The translations under genes and the position numbers were made by a program. This document shows, one piece after another, positions 10,884 to 20,288 of a DNA stretch of 64,000 bases. This stretch comes from Anaerolineae bacterium. GTDB lineage: Bacteria > Chloroflexota > Anaerolineae > Aggregatilineales > JAFGMM01. How positions within the stretch are numbered: position 1 is the stretch's first letter; every line of letters begins with the position of its first letter. The notes below the pieces were generated by a model. That model was not told the DNA's origin and ran no database searches. It saw nothing but the letters and a program-made list of their open reading frames with translations. Location: NCBI GenBank assembly GCA_027494055.1, contig JAOSJO010000022.1:186001-250000 (forward strand). Direction: 5' to 3'.

Positions 10884-12177
10884 ATGGATGCGAAGGTCAC
10901 ACAGGTGCAGTTGCCGAACGGGATGGTGCTGCTGCTGAAGGAGATGCACCACGCGCCGGTGGTCAGTTGGTGGGTGCTGTACCGGGTCGGGAGCCGGAAC
11001 GAGATCCCCGGCATCACCGGCGTGTCGCACTGGGTCGAGCACATGATGTTCAAGGGCACGCCGACCTTCCCGGCGGGGGGAGCTTGACCGCGTCATCTCG
11101 CGCGAAGGCGGCGAGTGGAACGCCTTCACCTGGATCGACTGCACCGCGTATCACGAAACCCTGCCCGCCGACCGGATCGACATCGGGCTGCGGCTGGAGG
11201 CCGACCGGATGGCCAACGCGCACTTCGACCCGGAGGCGGTCGCCTCCGAGCGGACGGTCATCATCTCGGAGCGGCAGGGCGCGGAGAACAGCCCGCTCTT
11301 CCTGCTCGGCGAGGAGATGCAGAACGCCGCGTACCGCGTGCATCCCTACCGCCACGAGATCATCGGCGACCTGGCCGACCTCCAGAACATGACGCGCGAC
11401 GACCTGTACAGCCACTACCGCCGCTTCTACAATCCTGGCAACGCCATCGGCGTCGCGGTGGGCGATTTCGACACGGAGGCGATGCTCGCACGCCTTCACG
11501 AGCTATACGCGCCGCTCCCGCCCGGCGAGCCGGCCCTGCCGATCCTGCGCGCCGAGCCAGAGCAGCGCGGCGCGCGCCGCGTGACCGTCGAGCGCGAGGG
11601 CACGACCGCCTTTGTGTCGCTCGCGTGCCACGCCCCTGTCGCCACCGACGACGACTACTTCTGCATGATGGTCATGGACAGCGTGCTCTCCGGGGCGAGC
11701 GGCTTGGGGTTCCTGGGCGGCGGCGTGAGCAACAAGACCAGCCGCCTGTACCGCGCCCTGGTTGAGACCGAACTGGCCGCCGGCGTGAGCGGCGGCCTGG
11801 CGCCGACCATCGACCCGTACCTGTACTCGATCACCGCGACCGTGCGCCCCAACCGAACCCCAGAGGAGGTCGAGACGGCGTTGTTCGCCGAGATTGACCG
11901 CATCGCGCGCGAGGCGGTCAGCGCCGAGGAGCTGGCGAAGGCCAAGAAGCAGGCCAAGGCGCTCTTTGCCTACACGAGCGAGAGCATCACCAACCAGGCG
12001 ATCTGGCTGGGGATGAGCCACATCGTGTCCGGCGGCGTCGCGTGGTTCGAGACGTACCTGGACCGGCTGCTCGCGGTCAGCGCCGAGGAAGTACAGGACG
12101 TGGCGCAGCGCTACCTGAAGCCGTCACGGCGCACGATGGGGTGGTTCGTGCCCCTGGGCGGCGACGGCGCGGTGTGA
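10884..12177 (+). CDS. M16 zinc metallopeptidase, catalytic subunit (one frameshift)
   Basis: Pitrilysin/MPP-beta-like processing peptidase. The inverted zinc motif HxxEH is H49-W-V-E52-H53, followed by [10 protein letters not shown]. The G6 run at 11075-11080 has one base too many; with five Gs the frame continues as [20 protein letters not shown] into the 11209-12177 frame, giving a normal protein of about 430 residues. The third ligand region lies in the [13 protein letters not shown] helix. ATG 10884 has GAGGG upstream. It is followed after 25 bases by a second M16 gene, forming the usual catalytic/non-catalytic pair. Confidence 0.88.
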
Positions 12178-12202
12178 CCCGCTTACACGACGAGGACGAG
12201 AC

Positions 12203-13501
12203 ATGAACCACACGCCAGCGCCTTCTTCCCTGCCCGGCCCGGATGACATCGTGCGGCGCGCGCTGCCGAACGGCGTCACGGTGCTTGTGCGCGAGAACCA
12301 CGCCAGCCCCGCTGTCGTGATGAGCGTCCTGCTGCCCGCCGGCGCGGTCTTCGAGACGCGCGAGACGGCGGGGCTGGCCGCCTTCACCGCCAGCGCGCTG
12401 ATGCGCGGCACTCAGCGGCGCGACTTCCAGACGCTTTACGAGGAGATCGAGTCGATTGGGGCGAGCCTGGGCATAAGCGGCGGGTTGCACAGCACGCGCG
12501 CCTATGGCAAGAGCCTTGCCGAAGACCTGCCGACGCTGCTCGACGTGCTTGCCGACGCCCTGCGCGCGCCGACCTTCCCGCCGGAGCAAGTGGAGCGCCT
12601 GCGCGGGGAGATCGTCACCGGGCTGCGCTACCGCGAGCAGGACACGCGCCGCCGCGCGGCGCTCGCGTTCAGGGCGCTGGCCTACCCGGAGGCGCACCCC
12701 TACAGCCGCAGCGTGTCGGGGTACCTGGACACGGTCCCCGCGCTGAGGCGGGAGGCGCTGGTCGATTTTCACCGGCGGCACTACGGGCCGAAGGGCATGA
12801 TCGTCGTGATCGTCGGCGCGACGCCGGCGGCGCAGGCCATCGACCAGGTGGCGCAGGCCCTTGGCGACTGGGCGAACCCGGACCAGCCGCCCGCGCCCGA
12901 CCTGCCCCCGCTGCCGCCCGCCGAAGAAGTCCGGCGGGCCGATGTCACGGTGCCGGACAAGACCCAGAGCGACATCGTGCTGGGCGTGCCGGGTCCGGCG
13001 CGCACCGCGCCCGATTGGCTGGCGGCGGTGGTGGCGAACAACATCCTGGGCATGTTCGGCCTGATGGGCCGCCTGGGCGACATCGTGCGCGACCAGCTCG
13101 GCCTGGCCTATTACGCCTACAGTCAGCTTGAGGGCGGCATGGGGCCGGGGGCGTGGCAGGCGGCAGCGGGCGTGAACCCCGACAACGTGCAGCTCGCTAT
13201 CGACAGCATCGCCGGCGAGATCGCGCGCATTGCCAGCGAGCCGGTCACCGAGGAGGAGCTTGCCGAGAACAAGAGCAGCCTCACCGGCGGCCTGCCGCTG
13301 CAACTTGAGACCAACGAAGGGGTCGCCAGCGTGCTGATGCGCATGGAACGGTATCAGCTCGGGCTGGACTACCTGCAGCGCTACGGGGCTTCGATGAACG
13401 CGATCTCGCGCGAGGACGTGCTCGCCGCGGCGCAGCGCTATCTCGGCCAGCAGTACGCCGTCGCGGTCGCGGGGCCGACGCGCAACAGCGGCGCGTCCTG
13501 A
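12203..13501 (+). CDS. M16-family peptidase-like protein, non-catalytic partner
   Basis: 432 residues with the M16 fold, including RALPNGVTVLVREN near the N-terminus and a C-terminal M16C domain. At the zinc site the family HFLEHMLFKGT becomes AAFTASALMRGT, so both histidines and the glutamate are gone. Such proteins pair with an active M16 subunit and provide the glycine-rich substrate loop. Here LGMFGLMGRLGDIVRDQLGL is the R/Y-type region (GxxGRLGxxxR...LxYY). Co-transcription with the upstream gene is likely. Confidence 0.88.
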   Translation: MNHTPAPSSLPGPDDIVRRALPNGVTVLVRENHASPAVVMSVLLPAGAVFETRETAGLAAFTASALMRGTQRRDFQTLYEEIESIGASLGISGGLHSTRAYGKSLAEDLPTLLDVLADALRAPTFPPEQVERLRGEIVTGLRYREQDTRRRAALAFRALAYPEAHPYSRSVSGYLDTVPALRREALVDFHRRHYGPKGMIVVIVGATPAAQAIDQVAQALGDWANPDQPPAPDLPPLPPAEEVRRADVTVPDKTQSDIVLGVPGPARTAPDWLAAVVANNILGMFGLMGRLGDIVRDQLGLAYYAYSQLEGGMGPGAWQAAAGVNPDNVQLAIDSIAGEIARIASEPVTEEELAENKSSLTGGLPLQLETNEGVASVLMRMERYQLGLDYLQRYGASMNAISREDVLAAAQRYLGQQYAVAVAGPTRNSGAS

Positions 13502-13602
13502 CGCCTCTTAGTCATTTCGCTTAATGAAACCTAAGCCGGCCGCGAAGCGGGTCGTGGCGACGATGTGCCACGAAAATGTACAGAATTAGTTTGCGAACTC
13601 GG

Positions 13603-13631
13603 TTGACAACCTGAACCGCAGTTGCTATATT
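13603..13631 (+). promoter_or_regulatory. Strong sigma-70-type promoter P1, distal to the SARP gene
   Basis: TTGACA 13603-13608, a 17-base spacer, TATATT 13626-13631. No convincing ORF follows for 430 bases. Confidence 0.7.
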
Positions 13632-13988
13632 AGTTTGTGTAGTAGTACTAAACGTCGTAAAACGACGGCGCGGTGGGGACCCGCACGACCGCGACAGCGC
13701 GGTTCCGGGTACGCGTACACACAACTGTAGAGAGCCGAGCAGCCACGGATTACACCCTTCCTGCTATGCTCTAAAGATCCTCCGTGCCCAACGTGTCACC
13801 TGCTCGTGGGCAAGCTCGGTGGGTTTGGTAAGTTTGCGTCACGCCCGCAAGGTAAATTGTCGTGGCGGGGCGCGGCTGCAATGAACGTGCGCTATACGCA
13901 ACGCCTCATAGACGCGGTGAGTGCATGTTGCCTGTCGGCCAACATATTATCTATCCGGGCACACAAAGAAAAACTATTTATTGCGTTA
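13632..13988 (+). other. Untranslated stretch between P1 and P2, possible small RNA or long leader
   Basis: About 360 bases with no credible gene: the GTG-initiated ORF at 13806-14030 has no RBS or coding bias. A hairpin CGTCGT-AAA-ACGACG lies at 13653-13667, just after the expected P1 start, followed by GC-rich dyads around 13670-13715. I recognise no known RNA family and see no clear terminator before P2. Confidence 0.3.
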
Positions 13989-13995
13989 AAAGTTA

Positions 13996-14024
13996 TTGAC
14001 TTTAGTTTAATACGACTGTATAAT
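13996..14024 (+). promoter_or_regulatory. Strong sigma-70-type promoter P2 of the SARP gene
   Basis: TTGACT 13996-14001, a 17-base spacer, perfect TATAAT 14019-14024. The start codon follows 44 bases later. AAAGT-N5-ACTTT (13989-14003) is a small dyad over the -35 and could be an operator. The region is much more AT-rich than its surroundings. Confidence 0.75.
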
Positions 14025-14068
14025 CTATAATACGCCGATAAATATGTCTTCAACGTTAAGGTAAGGCC

Positions 14069-15583
14069 ATGAGCATATCATATATATCCAATCTGAGCTT
14101 TGAGACACACCGGGGACGCGCCAAGAGCGCGAGTCTGGTCGTGATACACCCTCACACCAAGCATCGAGGTCCGTTCACGGCGCTAATCGCAGAACGGTAT
14201 GGCGATGCGTTCTATTACTATGCAGCCCGCCCCGGCCAGAACAAACCGGCTGACTTTGTGAAAGGTCTCGTGGAGGATTTCGCCAAGGTGATCGATGGCT
14301 TTGGCGAAAAGGCGCGCGCCGTGCGCGGCAACGATGTCACGGCGCTGGCCCAGGGCCTCGCCGCCGACTTCGCGGCGCTCAGTGGCGGGAAGTTCGGCCT
14401 CTGGCTGGACGAACTCGACAACGTGGAGGTCAAGCGGGCGTTCGCTGACTTCCTCAAGGCGTTGGCCGATGCCCTGCCCGACGGCGCGCAACTCATCCTC
14501 TCCACGCGCCAACTGCCGCACGAGCCGTGGCTTACCCTCATCGAGGAGACCGGGGCCGTCACCCTGCACGACTACGACCACCCGCCGACTGTCTCCGAGC
14601 AGGCGGAGGTTGGCGAGGACAAGCCCACCCTGGAGGTGTACGCCCTCGGCGCGGGCAACGCGCTCATCGACGGGGAGCCGATCACTTCGTGGGACGGGGC
14701 GCTGCCGCGCAACCTGTTCTTCTTCTTCGTTGACCGCCCGCTCGTCACGCGCGACGAGGTGTTCGCCACCTTCTGGCCGGACCTTTCGGTCAAGGAGGCG
14801 ACGAACGTCTTCCACGTCACCAAGCGCAAGATCAGCGAGCGCCTGGACCACGAACTGACGAGCTACAACAGCGGCTTCTACGTCCCCTCCGGGCAGATGC
14901 GCGTCCACTATGACGTGGTGGCGTTCCTGGAGGCGATTGAGCAGGCTTCGACGCTGGACGACAACGAGGCCAGGAAGCGCTACCGCTACGCCATCGACCT
15001 CTACCGGGGCGACTTCCTCACCGGCCTACAGATGGAATGGGCGGTCGAGCGTCGCCAGGCGCTCAAGGGCGCGTATGCCCAGGCGCTCATCGCGCTGGGC
15101 CGCATCTGCAAGAAGCAGGACCAGCCCGCGGAGGCGCTCGGCTATTTCATCCGCGCGCTGCACGAGACCCCGGAGCGCGAGGACATCCACCGCGAGGTGA
15201 TGTCGCTCTACGCGCAGCTTGGTCGCTCGGATGACGCGATTGCGCAGTACCAGCGCCTCGAAGAGGAGTTGCAGTCGCAGTTGAGCATCGCCCCCTCGCG
15301 CGAGAGCCGCGAACTCTTCGAGCAGATCTCAAGCGCCGCAGGTGACCCCGAGCGCCCTCACCCGTTGGTGAGGAAGCGACCGAAAAGTGGCGAGGACGGG
15401 CCGGCGGCCCGCCCTCGCTTTTTTGACGCCGGGCGCGTGTCGCCGGTCGCGGGTAGGACAAGGGGCAGAAGCCCCCTGTCCAGAAGGTGGTTGTCCGGCG
15501 CGCGGCCATTGGATAACATTACCTCGGTCCGATGGATACGCCCCAGAGAAACGGAGACAGGCACATGCGCGAGGTCAAGGTAG
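14069..15583 (+). CDS. SARP-type transcriptional regulator with BTAD domain
   Basis: Residues 1-160 resemble the ATPase region of MalT/LAL regulators but lack a Walker A loop; a Walker-B-like LWLDELDN is near residue 111, followed by QLILSTRQLP. Residues about 185-280 are an OmpR-like winged helix (EVFATFWPDLSVKEATNVFHVTKRKI), and about 285-430 are the BTAD TPR domain (YRYAIDLYRGDFLTGL, WAVERRQALKGAYAQALIALG). It is probably a DNA-binding activator responding to an unknown signal. A strong terminator sits inside the formal ORF at 15390-15424, and the residues after about SSAAGDPERP do not look like protein. The true end is likely near 15345, after an indel. Confidence 0.75.
   Translation: MSISYISNLSFETHRGRAKSASLVVIHPHTKHRGPFTALIAERYGDAFYYYAARPGQNKPADFVKGLVEDFAKVIDGFGEKARAVRGNDVTALAQGLAADFAALSGGKFGLWLDELDNVEVKRAFADFLKALADALPDGAQLILSTRQLPHEPWLTLIEETGAVTLHDYDHPPTVSEQAEVGEDKPTLEVYALGAGNALIDGEPITSWDGALPRNLFFFFVDRPLVTRDEVFATFWPDLSVKEATNVFHVTKRKISERLDHELTSYNSGFYVPSGQMRVHYDVVAFLEAIEQASTLDDNEARKRYRYAIDLYRGDFLTGLQMEWAVERRQALKGAYAQALIALGRICKKQDQPAEALGYFIRALHETPEREDIHREVMSLYAQLGRSDDAIAQYQRLEEELQSQLSIAPSRESRELFEQISSAAGDPERPHPLVRKRPKSGEDGPAARPRFFDAGRVSPVAGRTRGRSPLSRRWLSGARPLDNITSVRWIRPRETETGTCARSR
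15390..15424 (+). terminator. Terminator of the SARP gene
   Basis: A G/C-rich stem (GCGAGG... / ...CCTCGC) with a tight loop, followed by six Ts at 15419-15424. A smaller hairpin CCTCACC/GGTGAGG lies at 15356-15373. Confidence 0.8.
15456..15481. repeat. GGACA-AGGGGC palindrome
   Basis: GGACAAGGGGC-AGAA-GCCCCCTGTCC hairpin. A near copy with a TTAA loop is at 50648-50675, next to pgk. Confidence 0.5.
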
Positions 15584-17004
15584 ACCCTAATATTTTCCGC
15601 AAGTATGACGTGCGCGGCGTGGCTGCCGGCGACGACCCACAGCTCTCGCCGGGGGTCGCGCGGCTGATCGGGAAGGCTTATGGGACCTTCATGAAGCGCA
15701 ACCTGGGCGCTGAGAAGGCCTACGTCGGCGGGGACAACCGTGAGACCACCCCCGCGCTCAAGGCCGCCGTCGCCGAGGGTATCGCCTCGACCGGCATGCA
15801 CGTGATCGACATCGGCGAGGTGCTCACACCCACGGTCTACTTCGCCGCTTCGTCGCTGGGCAAGGACGGCGGCGGGGTGATGGTGACGGGCAGCCACCTC
15901 ACCCCGGAGTACAACGGCATCAAGATGTCGAAGGGCAGCCTGTCGCTGTACGGCGATGAGATCACCGGCGCGCTGCTCGGCATGGTCCAGCGCATGGACT
16001 TCGAGACCGGCAGCGGCAGCATCACCCAGGATCGCAGCATCGTCGATGAGCACTTTGAGACGATCAAGCGTAAGGTCACGCTGGGCGACCGCAAGCTCAA
16101 GGTGGTCGTGGACGCGGGGAACGCGCTCGCGGGCGTGTACATCCCGCCGCTCTACGAGGCGCTCGGCCTGGAGGTGGTCTGCCTCTATTGCGACCCCGAC
16201 CCCTCCTTCCCAAACCACCTCCCCAACCCCGAAAGCCCTGACCTCGTGGTGGACCTGCAGAACACGGTCGTCGAGCACAGCGCGGACATCGGCATCGGCT
16301 TCGACGGCGACGCGGACCGCTGCGGCATCATCGACAACCTGGGCCGGCACATGAGTTCGGACCGGACCACGGCGCTCCTGGCGATGGACCTGCTCAAGCG
16401 GCAGCCGGGCGCGACAATCGTCTTCGACGTGAAAAGCTCGCAGGCGCTGGTCGATGCCGTCAACGCCGCCGGCGGCAACGCGATCTTCTGGAAGACCGGC
16501 CACTCGCTGATGAAGGCGAAGATGGCGGAGGTCGGCGCGCCGCTCGGCGGCGAGGTGTCCGGGCATATTTTCGTCGGCGAGGATTACTACGGCTTCGACG
16601 ACGCGCCGCTGGTCTCGCTGAAGCTGCTGGAGATCCTCTCCAACACCGACAAGACGATGGCCGAACTCTATGACGCGCTCCCCCACATGTGGGCCACGCC
16701 TGAGGTCATCATGCACGCGCCCGACGACGAGAAGTTTGGCATCGTCGAGAAGATCAAGGAGCGCCTGGGCAGCCGCTACGACATTCTCGACATCGACGGC
16801 GTGCGCGCCAGGTTCGACCACGGCTGGGGGCTGGTGCGCGTCTCCAACACGCACCCGGCGATCACCATGCGCTTCGAGGCCGAGACGCGCGCGCAGTTGC
16901 TCGAATACATGCGCCTCGTCGAGGAGGAACTGAAGACCTTTCCGGCGGTGGACCTGACGGAATTCGAGAAGGAATTCGCCCGCGTGGAGAACACCGAAGC
17001 GTGA
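15565..17004 (+). CDS. manB: Phosphomannomutase / phosphoglucomutase
   Basis: Alpha-D-phosphohexomutase of about 479 residues interconverting hexose 6-phosphate and 1-phosphate; it supplies precursors for GDP-mannose or UDP-glucose. The active-site serine loop is TGSHLTPEYNGIK, the metal loop GFDGDADRCG, the sugar loop GGEVSGH and the phosphate-binding loop RVSNTHPAI. ATG 15565 is chosen over the upstream ATG 15532 because GGAGACAG lies just before it and homology begins at KVDPNIFRKYDVRG. A clear terminator follows. Specificity between mannose and glucose cannot be settled. Confidence 0.9.
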   Translation: MREVKVDPNIFRKYDVRGVAAGDDPQLSPGVARLIGKAYGTFMKRNLGAEKAYVGGDNRETTPALKAAVAEGIASTGMHVIDIGEVLTPTVYFAASSLGKDGGGVMVTGSHLTPEYNGIKMSKGSLSLYGDEITGALLGMVQRMDFETGSGSITQDRSIVDEHFETIKRKVTLGDRKLKVVVDAGNALAGVYIPPLYEALGLEVVCLYCDPDPSFPNHLPNPESPDLVVDLQNTVVEHSADIGIGFDGDADRCGIIDNLGRHMSSDRTTALLAMDLLKRQPGATIVFDVKSSQALVDAVNAAGGNAIFWKTGHSLMKAKMAEVGAPLGGEVSGHIFVGEDYYGFDDAPLVSLKLLEILSNTDKTMAELYDALPHMWATPEVIMHAPDDEKFGIVEKIKERLGSRYDILDIDGVRARFDHGWGLVRVSNTHPAITMRFEAETRAQLLEYMRLVEEELKTFPAVDLTEFEKEFARVENTEA

Positions 17005-17033
17005 CGCGGTAGGCCGACCGCATAAGCGCAACC

Positions 17034-17075
17034 ATGACCCAGGGCGGCTGGCGTGTCCCTGGGTCATGTGTATTT
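17034..17075 (+). terminator. Terminator after the phosphohexomutase gene
   Basis: 11-bp perfect stem ATGACCCAGGG / CCCTGGGTCAT, then GTGTATTTT. Confidence 0.75.
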
Positions 17076-17260
17076 TCACGCCCCCGGTATCTGTTCCTGT
17101 TGGCTGATCCCCGCGACCCGCGCCTCCCGACAAATCTTACGGAGGCGGATACAAAAGTTGACGGTTTGTGTCGGAATGAGCGTAGAATCGGCGCACTAGC
17201 ATCCCCCTGACATCAGAGGCGCTGCGCCCTGCCCGGCGCGCCAGCGCCCAAGGAGCCACC

Positions 17261-18053
17261 ATGAAACTGCTTGTCTTCCGCGCGTTGTGGGGCATGACCG
17301 GCCCCCTGGAGGCGCAGGTTGCGCAGATCGCCGCCGCCGGCTACGACGGCGTGGAGGGCGCGCCGCCCAACCCTGCCGACATGACGCCCGCCGCGTTCCT
17401 TGCCCTGCTGGAACGCCACCACCTTCAGTTCATTGCCGGCGCCTTCGTGACCGACAAAGCCGACCTCGCGCCGACGCTCAACCGCCTGGCGGAGTACGCG
17501 CCGCTGAAGATCGACCTCCACAGCGGGCAGGACAGCATGACGCGCGACGAGGGGAGCGCCTTCTTCGAAGAGGCGCTCCGCGTCGAGGCGACGCTGGGCG
17601 TCCCGGTGGGGCACGAGACGCACCGGGGCCGCGCCTTCTTCACGCCGTGGGATACCGCCTACTACCTGCGCCAGTTCGACACGCTCAAGATCGTGGCCGA
17701 CTACAGCCATTGGGTCAACGTGTGCGAGCGCCTCCCCGATGACCAGGCCGACGCCCTCGCGCTCGCGAACGCACGTGCGATCCATATCCACGGGCGGGTG
17801 GGCTACGAGGAAGGCCCGCAGGTCCCAGACCCCCGCCGCGCCGGAGTATGCGCGCCACCTGGCGTGGCACGAGGCGCAGTGGGCGTCGATCCACGCGCGC
17901 CACATGGAGGCCGGCGCGGATACCCTGACCTTCACGCCGGAGTACGGCCCGCCGTCGTACCTGCACACGCTGCCGCATACCAACGTCCCGGTGGCCGACC
18001 TTTGGCAGGTGTGCCTGTGGGGCGCGGAGCGCGCGCGGCAACTGCTCGGCTGA
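17261..18053 (+). CDS. Sugar phosphate isomerase/epimerase-like TIM-barrel protein (one frameshift)
   Basis: Xylose-isomerase-like (AP endonuclease 2 superfamily) barrel of about 263 residues. Metal-ligand positions are visible in IDLHSGQDSM, VPVGHETHRGR, IVADYSHWVNV and IHIHGRVGYEEGPQ. The frame breaks at 17837: without that C the sequence reads PDPRAPEYARHLAWHEAQW and continues to the stop at 18053. The ATG follows AAGGAGCC. It is likely a cytosolic sugar-acid or inositol isomerase. The KDG-kinase-like gene downstream suggests a sugar acid catabolic context, but a MITE separates them. Confidence 0.75.
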
Positions 18054-18112
18054 TGCGAACCGGCCTTGGCGCGCCTGGCGTGATGCCTCGATGTGAATAA
18101 CGGCCCGCCGGC

Positions 18113-18313
18113 TGATGGACTCTGGTAAATCACGCTGGTAATCTTTTGCCGCACGAGAAGTCACGGTATGGCTATCCACCGCCATATCTGGCGGAAGGGC
18201 GACCCGGCGGGTTCGCCCTACCGCCCAGATATGGCAGTTGATGGGAACACAGCACGCTGTACTCCTATAGGGGGTCAGAGAACACTGCCCGTGTACTGAT
18301 TCAAAATCAATCA
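18113..18313 (+). mobile_element. MITE family B, copy 1 (201 bp)
   Basis: Begins TGATGGACTCTGG and ends in the approximate inverted form TCAAAATCAATCA. Internally it carries CCGCCATATCTGGCGG, a GGGCGACCC palindrome (18195-18220) and CCGCCCAGATATGGC, all shared with the copies at 24836 and 41774. It occupies the 18054-18467 gap; no gene is seen there. Confidence 0.65.
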
Positions 18314-18467
18314 GGCGCGGGGTGTGAAGAAACCCTCGCCCCCAACGCGAAGCGCGCCCAACTGGCGGGTGGGGTCGCCAACGGCGCGCAACGTGCAGTA
18401 TACTCCTGGGCGCGACCATCACGGTCCGACAGATCATGGCGACAGCACCAGAGGGAGTTACTTCCAA

Positions 18468-19499
18468 ATGAAAAAGACGGTCTGTTTTGGCGAAATCATG
18501 ATGCGCCTCTCGACGCCGGGGCACCTGCGCTTTCTCCAGGCGCACACCTTCGACGTGACCTTCGCCGGCGGCGAGGCAAACGTCGCGGCGTCCCTCGCGC
18601 GGTACGGCGTCCCCGTCGAGTTCGTCACGCGGCTGCCGGAGAACGACATCGCCGAGATGTGCATCGCCCTCCTGCGCCAGCACGGGATCGGCACGCAGTA
18701 CATCGTGCGCGGCGGCGACCGGATCGGCATCTACTTCCTGGAGAGCGGCGCGGCGCAGCGCGGCAGCAAGGTCATCTACGACCGCGCCGGCTCGTCCATC
18801 GCCGCCATCGCGCCGGGGATGATCGACTGGGAGACGGTCTTCGCCGACGCGGATTGGTTCCACTGGACCGGCATCACGCCGGCCATCTCGGAGGGCGCGG
18901 CGGCGGTGTGCCTGGAGGCGGCGCAGACCGCGCACAAGATGGGCCTGACCGTCTCATGCGACCTGAACTATCGCGCGAAGCTGTGGAAGTGGGGCAAGAC
19001 GGCGGGCGAGGTCATGCCCGACCTGGTGCGCCAGTGCGACGTGGCAATCGGCAACGAGGAGGACGCCGAGAAGGTCTTTGGGATCAAGGCCCCAGACACC
19101 GACGTGACCGCCGGCAAGGTGGATGCGGAGGCGTACAACTACGTGTACCTCAAGCTGGTGGACCGCTTCCCCAACCTGAAGACGGTCGCCATCACGCTGC
19201 GGGGGTCGCTCTCCGCGAGCCACAACACCTGGAGCGCGGTGCTCTGGCACGACCGCCAGGTGTACACCGCGCCCACCTTTGACATCATCCCCATCGTGGA
19301 CCGCGTCGGCGGCGGCGATAGCTTCATGGGCGGCCTGATCTACGGGATGCGCGCGTATGCGGACATGGGCGACGCACTGCGCTTCGCAGTGGCGGCCTCG
19401 TGCCTCAAGCACAGCATCTGGGGCGATTTCAACCTCGTGACGGTGGCCGAGGTCGAGAAGCTCATGGGCGGCGACGTCTCCGGGCGCGTCAGCCGCTAG
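18468..19499 (+). CDS. kdgK: PfkB-family sugar kinase, probably 2-keto-3-deoxygluconate kinase
   Basis: Ribokinase-fold kinase of 343 residues. The N-terminal GEIMMRLSTPG and FAGGEANVAASLARYG bind the substrate; VSCDLNYRAKLWKWG and the catalytic DRVGGGDSFMGGLIYG (aspartate near 284) are typical of KdgK. The reaction is KDG + ATP giving KDG 6-phosphate in the cytoplasm. ATG 18468 has GAGGGAG upstream; an ATG-less extension to 18324 lies in repeat sequence. A TATACT at 18398 may be its -10. Confidence 0.8.
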   Translation: MKKTVCFGEIMMRLSTPGHLRFLQAHTFDVTFAGGEANVAASLARYGVPVEFVTRLPENDIAEMCIALLRQHGIGTQYIVRGGDRIGIYFLESGAAQRGSKVIYDRAGSSIAAIAPGMIDWETVFADADWFHWTGITPAISEGAAAVCLEAAQTAHKMGLTVSCDLNYRAKLWKWGKTAGEVMPDLVRQCDVAIGNEEDAEKVFGIKAPDTDVTAGKVDAEAYNYVYLKLVDRFPNLKTVAITLRGSLSASHNTWSAVLWHDRQVYTAPTFDIIPIVDRVGGGDSFMGGLIYGMRAYADMGDALRFAVAASCLKHSIWGDFNLVTVAEVEKLMGGDVSGRVSR

Positions 19500-19502
19500 C
19501 GC

Positions 19503-20288
19503 TCACCCATAGAGGTCGGCGCGGCGCTCGGCGAGCGCGGGCAGGCGCGCGCGTTCCTCGTCCACGCGCGCCAGGTCCGCCTCGGCGGTGAGCAGCGCGG
19601 GGACCTCGCCGGCTTCGACCAGCCGCGCGCCCCAGGGGTCGATGAGGGCGGACGCGCCGAAGAACTGGTACTGCGCGTCCTGCCCCACGCGGTTGCACGC
19701 CGCGAAGAAGACCTGGTTCTCAATGGCGCGGGCGCGCGTGAGCGCCCGCCAGTGCATCCAGCGCGGGTACGGCCACGACGCCGGGAGCAGGATCAGCCGC
19801 GCGCCGTCGAGGGTGAGGCGGCGGAACACCTCCGGAAAGCGCAGGTCGTAGCAGATGGCAAGCCCGGTGCGGCCCCAGGGCAGCGCGACCGACACGAGCG
19901 CGTCGCCCGGCGCGAGCCAGCGGTCCTCGCCCATCAGCGAGATGAGGTGCGCCTTGCGATAGCGGGCCAGCAGCTCGCCCTCCGAGGAGAAGACCGTCGC
20001 ACAGTTGTAGACGCGCCCATCGCCCGCTTCGAGCATCGAGCCGGCGATGAAGATGGCGTGCTGGCGCGCCAGTGCGCTGACGCGGGCGAACAGCCCCTCT
20101 CCAGGGCGGCTGGCGAGCGCAGCGGCGCGGTTGAGCGCGAAGCCGCAATCCCAAAGCTCCGGCAGGAGCACGAGGTCGCTCCCGCGCCGGGCGGCCTCCT
20201 CGACCAGCGCGGCGGCGGCAGCGAAGTTCGCCTCCACGTCGCCGTGCGCCACGTCCATCTGCGCCAGCGAGAGCGTGAGCGTGGTCAT
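19503..20288 (-). CDS. Carbon-nitrogen hydrolase (nitrilase superfamily, omega-amidase-like)
   Basis: 261 residues with the complete Glu-Lys-Cys triad: E44 in LLPELWDCGF, K112 in RYRKAHLIS and C146 in AICYDLRFPE. The branch resembles Nit2/omega-amidases, which hydrolyse alpha-keto acid amides. The start ATG 20288 overlaps the stop of the shikimate-kinase-like gene (ATGA), so the two are translationally coupled. Substrate uncertain. Confidence 0.87.
   Translation of the reverse strand: MTTLTLSLAQMDVAHGDVEANFAAAAALVEEAARRGSDLVLLPELWDCGFALNRAAALASRPGEGLFARVSALARQHAIFIAGSMLEAGDGRVYNCATVFSSEGELLARYRKAHLISLMGEDRWLAPGDALVSVALPWGRTGLAICYDLRFPEVFRRLTLDGARLILLPASWPYPRWMHWRALTRARAIENQVFFAACNRVGQDAQYQFFGASALIDPWGARLVEAGEVPALLTAEADLARVDEERARLPALAERRADLYG

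Noticed and set aside
10605..10884. Coding ORFs in the C-rich repeat (for example [15 protein letters not shown] frames)
   Set aside because: These peptides are translations of the MITE family C repeat and recur wherever the repeat occurs.
13806..14030. 74-codon GTG-initiated ORF between P1 and P2
   Set aside because: No RBS, composition unlike protein, and it runs through the P2 promoter.
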